Part shown: positions 7,219-16,944 of the stretch, piece after piece
How the letters are laid out: every line of letters begins with the position of its first letter
Numbering within the stretch: position 1 is the stretch's first letter
From: a virus
Direction: 5' to 3' (one strand)
Length of the DNA stretch: 38,282 bases
IMG/VR virus record: IMGVR_UViG_3300032308_000692
Coordinates: 1 to 38,282 of that record
Made by a program: the position numbers and the translations under genes
The notes under the pieces: model-generated
Databases searched by the model: none
Seen by the model: only the letters and a program-made list of their open reading frames with translations
What the model was told of the DNA's origin: nothing

Positions 7219-8331
7219 TTAGTATTCTATTACAATAAAACCTGGTGATCCGGATGTTCCTCCACATACCCCAGTTCCTCCGGATCCAATAGTTGCACAT
7301 AAGGTAGATCCGGGTACTAATCCTGTATAATATTTTATAGCCGTGCCGCCGGCGCCGGCGCCGCCGGAGGACTGTCCTCCGGCTAGGGGAACACCAAATC
7401 CTCCCCTTCCATAATATCCTCCAAGTGCAGTATACCCACCTGGCGCGCATAGGCCGCCGCTAAAACTAGGGGTACCGTCCTCTCCTGTTAAATTAATATC
7501 TCCTTGAGAACCACTACCACCCGGCCAACCTGCTACGCAGCAACCAAACGACTGTGTACCTCCTCCACCAGATATTGTTGTTATACTTTGTGTTCCGGAA
7601 GATAAACATGTTGTTCCTCCAGTACCACCAGAACAAGTGTTGTTAAAATAACCGGCTCCGCCACCTCCGCCTCCTACCACAATTGCTCTAATCGTTGTTA
7701 CACTAGCAGGAATTGTCCATGTGCCAGTTGTGGTAATCGTATTTGCACATTTAAAACCTCCGGACAATCCTGTAAGGCAAGCACCACTACCATAAAATGT
7801 TGTAGCACAAACATTTCCTGTAGCAGTTAATGTACCGGCAAATACACCGGTGGTGTTTTGTAATGCGGAGTTTGCCCTACCAAAAGCGGCATTAGCAACT
7901 GTATAACCACCATTGGCCCTACCAAAAGCAGCATTAGCAATACCATAGGCAGCATTAGCAACACCAAAAGCAGCATTGGCAATCGTGTAACCACCATTTG
8001 CTGTATCAAAGGCAGAGTTAGCAATTAAAAATGCTGTGTTAACCTGTGCCTGATTTGGAAACACCGCGGCGTATGATGGCTCAACCCATTGACTGGAATC
8101 ACCATCGTTGTAGTAAACGAACAACTTACTTAGTGATGTATTAAACCAGATATCGCCTACATTTGCCATAGCAGGTGTTGTTGCTGAAACACTTGCAACT
8201 GATGTTAGGATAGGATTACCAACAACACTAGTTAGCCATGCTCCAACTGTAGCATCAAAATAATAATTGACCCCGTTGAATGTATATTGTTGACCATTGG
8301 ATGGTCCTGGTGGAAAGTCTAAGGCTGCCAT
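7219..8331 (-). CDS. Tail fibre with 7-residue repeats and Gly/Cys-rich C-terminal adhesin domain
   Basis: This is a 370-residue modular fibre. Residues 1-40 (FPPGPSNGQQYTFNGVNYYFD----W) match the N-terminus of the 6194-6811 fibre. Residues ~50-90 (GDIWFNTSLSKLFVYYNDGD-SQWV) are shared with the 8339-9427 fibre. Residues ~100-165 are 7-residue ANAAFGV/ANAAYGI/ANGGYTV repeats. From ~200 a strand TTTGTWTIPASVTTIRAIVV opens into a glycine-rich domain with about ten cysteines (GGGGGGAGYF, TCSGGTGG, FGCCVAG), ending GSPGFIVIEY. The W-iP--V------vvGGGGGG entry is typical of phage glycine-rich tip domains. It is likely receptor-binding, and resembles the protein at 5005-6162 in its C-terminal part. 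Confidence 0.85.
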   Translation of the reverse strand: MAALDFPPGPSNGQQYTFNGVNYYFDATVGAWLTSVVGNPILTSVASVSATTPAMANVGDIWFNTSLSKLFVYYNDGDSSQWVEPSYAAVFPNQAQVNTAFLIANSAFDTANGGYTIANAAFGVANAAYGIANAAFGRANGGYTVANAAFGRANSALQNTTGVFAGTLTATGNVCATTFYGSGACLTGLSGGFKCANTITTTGTWTIPASVTTIRAIVVGGGGGGAGYFNNTCSGGTGGTTCLSSGTQSITTISGGGGTQSFGCCVAGWPGGSGSQGDINLTGEDGTPSFSGGLCAPGGYTALGGYYGRGGFGVPLAGGQSSGGAGAGGTAIKYYTGLVPGSTLCATIGSGGTGVCGGTSGSPGFIVIEY

Positions 8332-8338
8332 TTACAGT

Positions 8339-9427
8339 TTATTCCTTGTTCTCTAGTTTATTATTTAATTCTTTGATTGCTTCAATGAGAAAGGCTATGA
8401 TGCCATCATAATTGACGGTTTTCATATTATTTATGTTTCCTACAAGATCCGGAATAACTTTCTCCATATTCTGTGCGATAACACCATAAGAATGTTGGCC
8501 TGATTCTTTCCAATCAAATCCGACACCAGATAGTTTATTGATAACATCTAATGCGTTTGAAATTGGTTCTACATTTTCTTTCAGTGTGACATCAGAAAGT
8601 GAGTTAAAGTTTGTTGAGGAAAGTGTTCCTGTGGATGGTTGATATGTTAGTTTAGTTGATGAAACATTAAGTGTTAAAAGATTTCCTGATGAAGTATTAG
8701 CAAGTGTTACATAGAATGTTGAACTTGATGATGTTTGATCACCGATTAGTATTCCTGTATTTGCCTTATCAAAAGCGGCATTGGCAACCGTATAACCAGC
8801 ATTGGCCCTACCAAAAGCGGCGTTGGTGACACCAAAGGCAGTATTAGTAACAGCAAAACCGGCATTAGCAACACCAAAGGCAGTATTAGTAACAGCAAAA
8901 CCGGCATTAGCAGTATTAGCAGTATTGTAAATTATGGTAGGTATACTTGCTGGACTAGCATCAACCCATTGACTAGTATCACCATCATTATAGTAAATAA
9001 GAAGTCGGCCAATTTCGTTATCCCACCAAAAATCACCTGGTACTGGAGAAACGGGTGGTGAAGTATTAATATAAACGGAAACAGTAGCATTAGCAGCATC
9101 ATAGGCAGCATTTGCCATATCATAAATAGTGCCTACTGTTAAGGAAGTATTGTAGGCCAAGACATTGGCAGCATTAGCTTTATTAAATGCTCCTATACTT
9201 GTAACCGATGCCTGAAGATTAGATATAAGACCACCATCACCTTTAATCATACCACTAGAAACATTTAATGACACATTACTATTAAATCTAGAAGGGTTTG
9301 TAATGGTAATACTGCCAGTTAAAGCAGCATTTGCTTCATTAATGGTGTTTAAAGAAGTGATAACCTGATTAGTTCTAATTCTCCAAGAATCAAAAGTATC
9401 GGTGAGATTGACTGTTGAAATTGGCAT
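8339..9427 (-). CDS. Tail fibre with C-terminal self-cleaving S74 chaperone domain
   Basis: This is a 362-residue fibre. The N-terminus (MPISTVNLTDTFDSWRIRTN) is typical of short marine phage fibres. A module GDFWWDNEIGRLLIYYNDGD-SQWV at ~130-155 is shared with the neighbouring fibre. Residues ~170-225 are 7-residue repeats such as ANAGFAV/TNTAFGV. Residues ~277-362 are a peptidase S74 intramolecular chaperone: LSDVTLKENV supplies the Ser-Lys pair (S278, K283), followed by FDWKESGQHSYGVIAQ and a helical end (IEAIKELNNKLENKE). In this family the domain trimerises the fibre and then cuts itself off at the serine, so the mature fibre should end near residue 277. Confidence 0.9.
   Translation of the reverse strand: MPISTVNLTDTFDSWRIRTNQVITSLNTINEANAALTGSITITNPSRFNSNVSLNVSSGMIKGDGGLISNLQASVTSIGAFNKANAANVLAYNTSLTVGTIYDMANAAYDAANATVSVYINTSPPVSPVPGDFWWDNEIGRLLIYYNDGDTSQWVDASPASIPTIIYNTANTANAGFAVTNTAFGVANAGFAVTNTAFGVTNAAFGRANAGYTVANAAFDKANTGILIGDQTSSSSTFYVTLANTSSGNLLTLNVSSTKLTYQPSTGTLSSTNFNSLSDVTLKENVEPISNALDVINKLSGVGFDWKESGQHSYGVIAQNMEKVIPDLVGNINNMKTVNYDGIIAFLIEAIKELNNKLENKE
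8829..8912. repeat. Two exact tandem copies of a 42-bp unit in the S74 fibre gene
   Basis: 8829-8870 and 8871-8912 are identical. Each encodes two 7-residue repeats (the FGVANAGFAVTNTA pattern). This is recent expansion of the fibre shaft. Confidence 0.88.
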
Positions 9428-9431
9428 CTAT

Positions 9432-9674
9432 CTACTGTCCTTTATTGATTAGTTCTTTGAGAAGAGATTTAATTTCAGTCATGTCTTCCTTGAGCGAATC
9501 AATCGCGCCAATCTTGTCTTTCAATTTCAAAACATCTTCCTGCATTTTTCTATTACTATTTAGTAGATTTTTTTGCCTAAGGTATTCATCAGCCGCCGTT
9601 TTATCTACTGAAAGAACGGCGCCTGTTACTGTATCTTTTATTAATCCTGGATGATCTTTCACTTTAACTAACAT
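9432..9674 (-). CDS. Small conserved phage protein with C-terminal coiled coil
   Basis: This 80-residue protein begins MLVKVKDHPGLIKDTVTGAV, with an N-terminal beta hairpin-like HPGLIKD--TGAVLSVD. A helical, charged part follows (KTAADEYLRQKNLLNSNRKM then DVLKLKDKIGAIDSLKEDM), a probable coiled coil. The HPGL-KD--TGAV pattern is familiar from small proteins beside baseplate and fibre genes in marine T4-like phages, but I know no assigned function. The start overlaps the stop of the 979-residue gene (TAATG). Confidence 0.75.
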   Translation of the reverse strand: MLVKVKDHPGLIKDTVTGAVLSVDKTAADEYLRQKNLLNSNRKMQEDVLKLKDKIGAIDSLKEDMTEIKSLLKELINKGQ

Positions 9675-12613
9675 TAGTATTCATCCGGTGGTAGTGCCAC
9701 AGCTCTCATATCATAGACATATGGAATCTGTGTTAGTGAAGTTCCGGAAGATGCCATTACAATTTTAATCTTAAACTGATTAAATGATGTAAATGTGGCG
9801 GTTGATGTTGAGTAGACAATCGCATTAGCAGATAGAGAAGGTCTATACTCATATTCAATTGGAGCAAACGCATCTGAATACTCTGTAGTACCTGTTACTC
9901 TTTCCATTCTTATCCAATTTTTATTAGCAATATTATCTTCATCATATGGATTCTTAACTTTATAATAAACCTCAATATTTGCTTCTTGAGGTCTAACAGC
10001 AGTTAGATAAACTCTAAGATCACCGGCCTCAAAATTAGGAGACAAAGTAATTGTTTTAGAGATATACTTAGCAATACCAGGACCACCAGATGGATCAGTT
10101 TCGGATGATACAGCAAGAACCGCACCACTACCATCTGTTGATGTAAGTGATACACTGATATTATCATAGTATCCAGAACCTTGTTCATCCAAATAGATAC
10201 CAGCAACTTTACCTGTGGTATAATCTTCATATTGAACTGCAATCGTACCATTGGCACCTGAACCTGATGTTCCGCTAAAGGCCACACTGGTGTTTGTATA
10301 TGTGTATCCTGTACCTGTATTGGCAACGGAAATCAAACTTGGCCTTACACCCATATTGTTAATAAGTGTTGCCATTGTATAAAGTTGCTGTTGTTCCTTA
10401 AATACAATTGGTGAAACATCTCTGTTTGATGTAGAAAGATCAACACGCATCATAAATGACCTATTACCAATAACAGGAGCATATACAGTTTTTCTATTAA
10501 GGACAAGGATTCTGCTATCAGGTTTAATTACATTATATTCAGCATCCATAGTGTTTGTTGCTAATGTAGTTGCCTTATAATTATAGGTTACATCTGTTGC
10601 CGGTAATTTAATAATATTTGTCTGTACCTGGAAGGCATCAAATGCTGTATTACCATCATAGTAATAGTTGAATAGTCCGTTTTGACGATCCAATCTCTTT
10701 TCTTCGTTAAACTCAATATACCCATCAGAAACAAACTGGCACTTATGAATAACAAACATAAGGTCTTGTGACTGAATGGCATCATAAGTTGAAGAGTTCT
10801 GTGATCTAAACAAACTGCCAGAATATGGTTGCTGTGAAACTTTTCTATTTGATCCAATGGTGTTTTCACCTAGTTCAGCAATGTAAATATCATAATCATA
10901 ATCATTTGTAGAAATACACATAGCATATTCTTGGCCTGGTAGAACATAGACAGGTGATTTAAATGCGAATCTGGTATATGTGTTTGCGTCACTGAAAGAA
11001 GGTGAGTCGGAAACATTAACATCTTCTGCTTCCATAAATGCTATAGCATTTGGAAGAATATTCTTACTATCTGGATAACCATTTACAATCGGTCTAATCT
11101 GTAATTCTATACCAAGTGTTCCTTTGTTAGCAAAGAACAAATCAATATATGGAATAAAGAAACCTTTTGGATATTCTGATTCAGATATCAAAAATGATTG
11201 TGCTAAGAATGTTGTTCTAATTGATTTTGTAAGATCGTTTGAACCACTATCAATTTCTGGAAGAATAATAGGATCACCAACATTAGTGGGTGGTGCTATT
11301 GGTGTAAGTGATGGTTGTATAGAAGTTACTGAATCAGTTCCTTGACCTGTTACAGCATTTGTAAAATAGTCAATGGTTAACTGACCTTTAGCAATACTTA
11401 AACCAAATGTATTATATACATATTCAGCAATAGTTGTAGCATCTTGTGATTGATTAAGTGGATTATCAGTGATCTTGAATAGTTTTTCACCAACCTTCCA
11501 AGTATAGTTACCTGGTTTCCAAGGTGATGGAATATAAAGTGAACCACCAAAGAAACCTTTGGTTGATGTGAATAGTGAATTATTTGATGAAGTTCCTTCT
11601 CTAGTATCACCAATGGTATAGATATAAGTTTCATCACCACCATATAATCCTTTAAATGCCGGTTCAACAACCGCCACTTTAGAAGAACCATTATATGAAA
11701 CAATATTGGCAGTTTCACCTGGTATAACGCTATTAACAATGGTGATGGTATTACCAACATAGTAATCATTCACACTAGAAGCGTCTCTTGCTAATGTAAC
11801 AACTTTCTTATCAAATAATGTATTAGATGTTCCATATGTATTAGCAGAAACACTATAAAACACATTAGATGAACTGCTGTAAGCAGGAATTTCTGTATTA
11901 TATCTTAGAATACCACTGTTATGCTGATATGAAACTACATTCGAACGAACAGAAGGAAAAATTGATAGGCCCGATTTACTAGGAACACTACGAACTTTAG
12001 TTCCTGTTGTTATTGAAGGTACTGAATTATCAGTGATAATTTCTGAGACATATAGTCTGGTATTACCGGTAGATGTTCTTTCTGTAAAATAAACATAAGC
12101 AAATACACTAGCGTTATTACCAAGATAAACTATTTCTCTAGAAGTATCTATTTGTTTATTAATAACAGGGTCATTAGTATTAATAACATCCAAGTTCTTC
12201 AAAGCAAGCGGATGAATACCAATGTAAGAGGCACTATTATCAAGTTCGATGATATTTGGTTTCTGAATTAAATTAACAACACTCTTACCATCAAAGAAAG
12301 GATAAACTCTTCTATTCGGCCGCATATTGTAGCTAACAAAGTCGATTTTTTGTTTTCTAACATACGCTTGAATATTAACATCACCAACATAACTTATTGA
12401 TGTTGATTGAGGTATAGATGTAGTCTGAGAAATATAATGATTCACTACTTCTGATGTAGAGGTAGAAGTATCCGATATGATCTGCATAGCCTGTTCATTC
12501 GTTACTTCCTCGGTAGGATGAGTAACTATATTTCTATTAGGATCAACATTGATTTCGCTACCGGTTATTGAAGTTAAATCAGTTGACGAAGAAGTGGTTG
12601 TAGTAGAAGGCAT
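9674..12613 (-). CDS. Large virion structural protein (baseplate-fibre connector type)
   Basis: This is a 979-residue protein. A Ser/Thr-rich N-terminus leads into SYVGDVNIQAYVRKQKIDFV and MRPNRRVYPFFDGKSV, a signature of large structural proteins that follow DUF4815 proteins in marine myophages. Residues ~760-860 hold two copies of a Gly-rich beta module (NTGTGYTYTNTSVAFSGTSG and DEQGSGYYDNISVSLTSTDG). The C-terminus is beta-rich (SPNFEAGDLRVYLTAVRPQE, then TFTSFNQFKIKIVMAS, PYVYDMRAVALPPDEY). In T4 this position is held by gp9-gp12, so a peripheral baseplate protein that anchors fibres is plausible. No enzymatic motif is seen. Confidence 0.8.
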   Translation of the reverse strand: MPSTTTTSSSTDLTSITGSEINVDPNRNIVTHPTEEVTNEQAMQIISDTSTSTSEVVNHYISQTTSIPQSTSISYVGDVNIQAYVRKQKIDFVSYNMRPNRRVYPFFDGKSVVNLIQKPNIIELDNSASYIGIHPLALKNLDVINTNDPVINKQIDTSREIVYLGNNASVFAYVYFTERTSTGNTRLYVSEIITDNSVPSITTGTKVRSVPSKSGLSIFPSVRSNVVSYQHNSGILRYNTEIPAYSSSSNVFYSVSANTYGTSNTLFDKKVVTLARDASSVNDYYVGNTITIVNSVIPGETANIVSYNGSSKVAVVEPAFKGLYGGDETYIYTIGDTREGTSSNNSLFTSTKGFFGGSLYIPSPWKPGNYTWKVGEKLFKITDNPLNQSQDATTIAEYVYNTFGLSIAKGQLTIDYFTNAVTGQGTDSVTSIQPSLTPIAPPTNVGDPIILPEIDSGSNDLTKSIRTTFLAQSFLISESEYPKGFFIPYIDLFFANKGTLGIELQIRPIVNGYPDSKNILPNAIAFMEAEDVNVSDSPSFSDANTYTRFAFKSPVYVLPGQEYAMCISTNDYDYDIYIAELGENTIGSNRKVSQQPYSGSLFRSQNSSTYDAIQSQDLMFVIHKCQFVSDGYIEFNEEKRLDRQNGLFNYYYDGNTAFDAFQVQTNIIKLPATDVTYNYKATTLATNTMDAEYNVIKPDSRILVLNRKTVYAPVIGNRSFMMRVDLSTSNRDVSPIVFKEQQQLYTMATLINNMGVRPSLISVANTGTGYTYTNTSVAFSGTSGSGANGTIAVQYEDYTTGKVAGIYLDEQGSGYYDNISVSLTSTDGSGAVLAVSSETDPSGGPGIAKYISKTITLSPNFEAGDLRVYLTAVRPQEANIEVYYKVKNPYDEDNIANKNWIRMERVTGTTEYSDAFAPIEYEYRPSLSANAIVYSTSTATFTSFNQFKIKIVMASSGTSLTQIPYVYDMRAVALPPDEY

Positions 12614-12631
12614 TAATATTTCCTTTAATTA

Positions 12632-15600
12632 TTATTCATAGTATGTGCTAACCCAGTTTGCTGGATGTGATTTGTATTCTGATGAATTTTTGAAATTCTG
12701 TTCTAAAAGGTTAACAGCAAATAATCTACCTGCTTCACCGCCGCCGCCTTCCATATACCATTGATTATACTGATTCATCCAGTATTGTAGACCGCCAGCA
12801 TCAGAGGCCCTTCCAAGATATGTTTCATAAGCCGCTTCAACTGCCGATGTAGCATCACGGGTTGCTAGAACATCTCTACCTTCTGGTGTTTTAACAGATT
12901 CATAATTCTTAATATCATTTGAAAAAGATAACTTTTTGTCTCCGGTAAGAGCGGCATTTAAATTATCATCAAGTAGATATTTCGGAGTTAGATTAACTGT
13001 TGGATTAGTCATCATTCCAGCGGTCAATTCGGCATTCTGATTTGCTCCCTTATACATAGATTCTCTGAGTGTTGATTCATCCCAAGCATTAATACAACCG
13101 AACATACACCAATAAACATGGCCAGGAAAATCTGGTGGTCTATTTAGAATAGCATTATACATATTATGAACGAATTTTATGCGCTGATCGGAAAGTCCTA
13201 TTGTTCCATATAATGCGGGATAACCAACTACGCCAATAGATTTTTTAGTAATAGCATAAAGTTGATCGTAACTCATTCCTGTTGTATTAACATTACCACC
13301 TTCATCCAAATCATCCCCTGTACCATAATCACTATACCATTCTCCATCTTCAAGATATTTTGCGACAGGCGAAATCCTTGTAGGATCATTATAAGATAGA
13401 CCTAGTCTATTGAATATGCGCCATTTTAATTGTCCAAGATTAGCGAAAGTATTAGGAGCAATTCTAGTCAACATCAGAGCATCAACACCAGTAGGAGGTT
13501 TATATTCTGGGTTGATAGTATTATTAGTAGTGTTGGTAATATTTGTAGTGATATCAAACTGAATAACAGGTCTAGGAATAGATGCTACCTGTGGTGGTAA
13601 TGTAGTTGTATCTTTCCACATATCGAGTTCAGGAGTTGTAATAATGTTACCTCTGAAATCAGCAAATAGATAATCGGCAACAGGAACAGCCTTTGTTGCC
13701 GATGCCTGTGTAATAGCAGGTGCTGTTGTATATGCCAACATAACCTTATCATCATATATGGATAGACCGACAGATGAACTATTATTTGATTCTAGTTTAA
13801 TATTATTCGTCATAACTCGTGGCATTAGAATACCACCAGTTGGAGAGAATGTACCATTAATATCAACAGCACAACTATAATCTGGATTATCACTATCACC
13901 TAGTAGGTGACTAGTAAAATCTTCCGCCAGAATACCATATTTTGATCTATCAAGTCCGTTAACATCTTTAATAACAAGGCCTTGCGCGTTTTTCTCAAGG
14001 AAGTTTAGTGCTACATTATATTCCATATTTCTCAAACGGCGATCAATACCACCAATATCAGCCATTGTATATCTTCTATAATCAAGTGTCTGTATAGAGA
14101 TATCATTTTTTGATATTGTATATGGAAGAACTCTTACTCTATGAAGCAATAGACTCTTAGAAGGTGTTTCAGGATAATATCTACCTGTCTCATCACCTTG
14201 GATAAGTTTTAACTCATCATTAACCGTCATTACAACGATATCTTTTCTCTCTAAGAAATAAGAATAATCACTGTTAAAGTCGGTTGTGGCAATAGGTGCT
14301 CTGGCAGTACCGTAAGTGAATGTTGCTGTGTTAGAAGCATTTCCACGAACTGGTCTAAAGTCAATAGCATCAGCCATTCTAACGCCGTTAACCATAGGAA
14401 TTAATGAATAACCTGTACCAATATTATTACCTTCTTCAAATACTGTATTGGCGAGGTTTGGATATGAGTCTACGGTGAAATGGCCTGTATCGCTTGTATG
14501 AGTGAATACTCTACAACAAACAATATAATAACCTTGATCAATTTTTACACCACCTTTTGCCTTGATAGTGGCATGATCATAAAACTCTGCTGTTTGTCCT
14601 CTATCTAATGTAAATCTATTAGTAACATCTGTTAAGTTACCAATAGTTTGTCCTAAAACAGGTGCTGATGGTGAATAGTATATTCTTGGAACAGCAATAA
14701 CATCAGAGATAAATAGACTTTCACTAGATGTTGTTGAAGGATTCCGAATAACAACCTGCATCTTATCCAAGTAAACATTTGTTGTTGATCCAGTTGGATT
14801 AACAAAAGTTGCTGATGGTGATGAAGATGATAGAGTATTTGTATTAGCCGCCCTAAATGTTTTAACTCTAGGAGAAGCATCTCTAATAAACATCTTTGAA
14901 TAGACGGTGGCCGTAAAGGACTCTGATGTATTACCTGTCTGTAGAATAGCGGTTTCTGGTAATGTATTGTTTACGGTTGCTATAATCTTTACCTGGTCGC
15001 CGAGTGATCTTCCACTACCAGTAGGGTTGGTAACAATAACCAAGAAGTTGTCCATAATAGACAATGAAGTGTTTGATGTGGTTGTTTCACCCTCAAATTG
15101 TTCATTGGTAGCAGAGGTAATTGTAGCATTACCAGAACTAAAGTTTACAGTACCATAAACTCTGCGATAGATATATGATGTATTAGAAATACCACCAGGA
15201 GAAATATAACCTTGTGGTAACAAATAGTAACCTTCTGTAAATGAAGGTTCTGAAATATAAGTATTACCGTTAAATGTACCATCATCCTTATTTAATAGAC
15301 TGATTGTGGCGGCCGCATTTGTTGTAGCACCACCAGTGTAATTTTTCCATTGAACGAAACCATCAACGTCTGTGATATCAAATCTTAGTTCATATTTTGA
15401 TGTGGTATTTGTGGCCTGAGAAAATGGTAGATTAACGGTAGCGGTTTTAGTTGTTCCGTTATAGTCGGTAATAAGTCTTAGATCACCAGCAGCACTACCA
15501 GCAAGAACCTTAATATAAGCACCGGTATAAGCATCATTAACTGCCGATGTATTGGCAGTATTCATTATGATATTTGATTGATTTGCTGAACTGGCAGAGG

Positions 15601-16933
15601 CATTAGCAGTAATAGTATTGAAATTATTATAATAAAAATAAAGTTCAAACTGTCTTGTTGCTACATCTGTTGAACCACCATAAAAGTTTAGGTCTCTAAT
15701 TCTGGCAGTACCAATCTTTGTTGAGTTATAAACTAAAGTATTGGCAACATTAACATTGGCAGCATCAACACAGTGTAGGTCTATTGTTCCTTGTTCTGCT
15801 AAGTTAAAATTTCCTTGAACATTATCAACAATCACATAGTTACCGTAGTTAATTCTGGTATTATAATCATAAATTGCTTTTTTATTTCTTGCTCTTGGAA
15901 TCTCAATAGTTGTGGTAGACTGGTTTTCAGCCTCATAACCAAAAACATAAGCCTTACCAGGACTAATAGCGAGTGAAAAGTTATTAGCAGTATCAACTTG
16001 TGAATCTTGTACCGTAACTCTGAATGGTTTAACGATATAGTTACCATTTGTTTCATAAGTTCTACGAGCAAGGACATCTTCAATTTCTGAATACATTGGA
16101 GTATTCTGAATATTGGTAATAATACCATTTTTTAATGTTGCAACTTGAATCCACTTTTCATCATCAACACTATTCAACTCTCTTGTAGCAAGATTAAGCA
16201 TGACCTGATATCGGCCGGCACCAGGTGCCTGATAGTTTGAAGATTCTTGTGCTGGATCAAGTAATGAGGTATCATCATATTCTGTAATAATCTCATCCGA
16301 TAATTCTAATCCAACCTTTGTATTGGCTTGACGATTATGTTTAGATAAAACAACTGCCTGCCTAGGAACTTTGATGAAGAATCCTTGCATAAAGTAAATG
16401 GAATCATAGATAAATGCTACGGCACCATTAGATGAAGCATTTGCAAATGTTACTAGATTGGCATACAACTGTGTATTGGCTGCCTGAATTGTCGCACCTG
16501 GTCCAAATTCGGTACCGGTGATATACTTAACATGAAGGCAGGCTGGTGCTCCATTTATAGAAGGAGAGGTCTGGATGACTCTGGCGATAACTGAGTTATT
16601 ACCTGAGCTATATGAAATAGTTCTGTCTTTAAATGCTGTAATATCAATATCGTTATTAATATATTGTGTCTGAACATTTAGTGTGATAATGTCGGAAGTA
16701 TCAAGTTTACCACCAATTACGGAAGAACCATTAACGAAAATGTGACGACCAAATCTTTCAACTTGGTTCTGAAGAATTGTCTGAAGTTGTGTTAATTCTC
16801 TGGCCTGAACAGCATAACCAGGACGGAACATAATACGATGAAAGTTTTTGTCCTCGTTGAAATCATCATAATAAGGAGATACCTTTGATGATGCTGGAAC
16901 GATTAGAGTATTTGCAACATTAACACTTGCCAT
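12632..16933 (-). CDS. DUF4815 virion structural protein with C-terminal DUF4214-like region
   Basis: This 1433-residue protein is the longest in the window. Near the N-terminus, NFHRIMFRPGYAVQARELTQ with LQTILQNQVERFGRHIFVNG is the DUF4815 signature of large baseplate or tail structural proteins. The middle is long and beta-rich (Thr/Asn-rich, with repeated NTSNTS-type stretches). From about residue 1225 a helical segment IKFVHNMYNAILNRPPDFPG appears, then AAYETYLGRASDAGGLQYWM and LLEQNFKNSSEYKS near the end. These match the repeat pattern of DUF4214 (Y---LGR--D-GGL-YW), found in S-layer and adhesive proteins. I infer a large peripheral baseplate protein with a possible surface-adhesion end. 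Confidence 0.85.
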   Translation of the reverse strand: MASVNVANTLIVPASSKVSPYYDDFNEDKNFHRIMFRPGYAVQARELTQLQTILQNQVERFGRHIFVNGSSVIGGKLDTSDIITLNVQTQYINNDIDITAFKDRTISYSSGNNSVIARVIQTSPSINGAPACLHVKYITGTEFGPGATIQAANTQLYANLVTFANASSNGAVAFIYDSIYFMQGFFIKVPRQAVVLSKHNRQANTKVGLELSDEIITEYDDTSLLDPAQESSNYQAPGAGRYQVMLNLATRELNSVDDEKWIQVATLKNGIITNIQNTPMYSEIEDVLARRTYETNGNYIVKPFRVTVQDSQVDTANNFSLAISPGKAYVFGYEAENQSTTTIEIPRARNKKAIYDYNTRINYGNYVIVDNVQGNFNLAEQGTIDLHCVDAANVNVANTLVYNSTKIGTARIRDLNFYGGSTDVATRQFELYFYYNNFNTITANASASSANQSNIIMNTANTSAVNDAYTGAYIKVLAGSAAGDLRLITDYNGTTKTATVNLPFSQATNTTSKYELRFDITDVDGFVQWKNYTGGATTNAAATISLLNKDDGTFNGNTYISEPSFTEGYYLLPQGYISPGGISNTSYIYRRVYGTVNFSSGNATITSATNEQFEGETTTSNTSLSIMDNFLVIVTNPTGSGRSLGDQVKIIATVNNTLPETAILQTGNTSESFTATVYSKMFIRDASPRVKTFRAANTNTLSSSSPSATFVNPTGSTTNVYLDKMQVVIRNPSTTSSESLFISDVIAVPRIYYSPSAPVLGQTIGNLTDVTNRFTLDRGQTAEFYDHATIKAKGGVKIDQGYYIVCCRVFTHTSDTGHFTVDSYPNLANTVFEEGNNIGTGYSLIPMVNGVRMADAIDFRPVRGNASNTATFTYGTARAPIATTDFNSDYSYFLERKDIVVMTVNDELKLIQGDETGRYYPETPSKSLLLHRVRVLPYTISKNDISIQTLDYRRYTMADIGGIDRRLRNMEYNVALNFLEKNAQGLVIKDVNGLDRSKYGILAEDFTSHLLGDSDNPDYSCAVDINGTFSPTGGILMPRVMTNNIKLESNNSSSVGLSIYDDKVMLAYTTAPAITQASATKAVPVADYLFADFRGNIITTPELDMWKDTTTLPPQVASIPRPVIQFDITTNITNTTNNTINPEYKPPTGVDALMLTRIAPNTFANLGQLKWRIFNRLGLSYNDPTRISPVAKYLEDGEWYSDYGTGDDLDEGGNVNTTGMSYDQLYAITKKSIGVVGYPALYGTIGLSDQRIKFVHNMYNAILNRPPDFPGHVYWCMFGCINAWDESTLRESMYKGANQNAELTAGMMTNPTVNLTPKYLLDDNLNAALTGDKKLSFSNDIKNYESVKTPEGRDVLATRDATSAVEAAYETYLGRASDAGGLQYWMNQYNQWYMEGGGGEAGRLFAVNLLEQNFKNSSEYKSHPANWVSTYYE

Positions 16934-16944
16934 TAATTTCTTCC

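Noticed and set aside
6851-7450. Longer 199-residue version of the tail-chaperone-like protein
   Set aside because: The extra N-terminus is Arg/Trp-rich nonsense overlapping the fibre gene; the ATG at 7207 has the ribosome-binding site.
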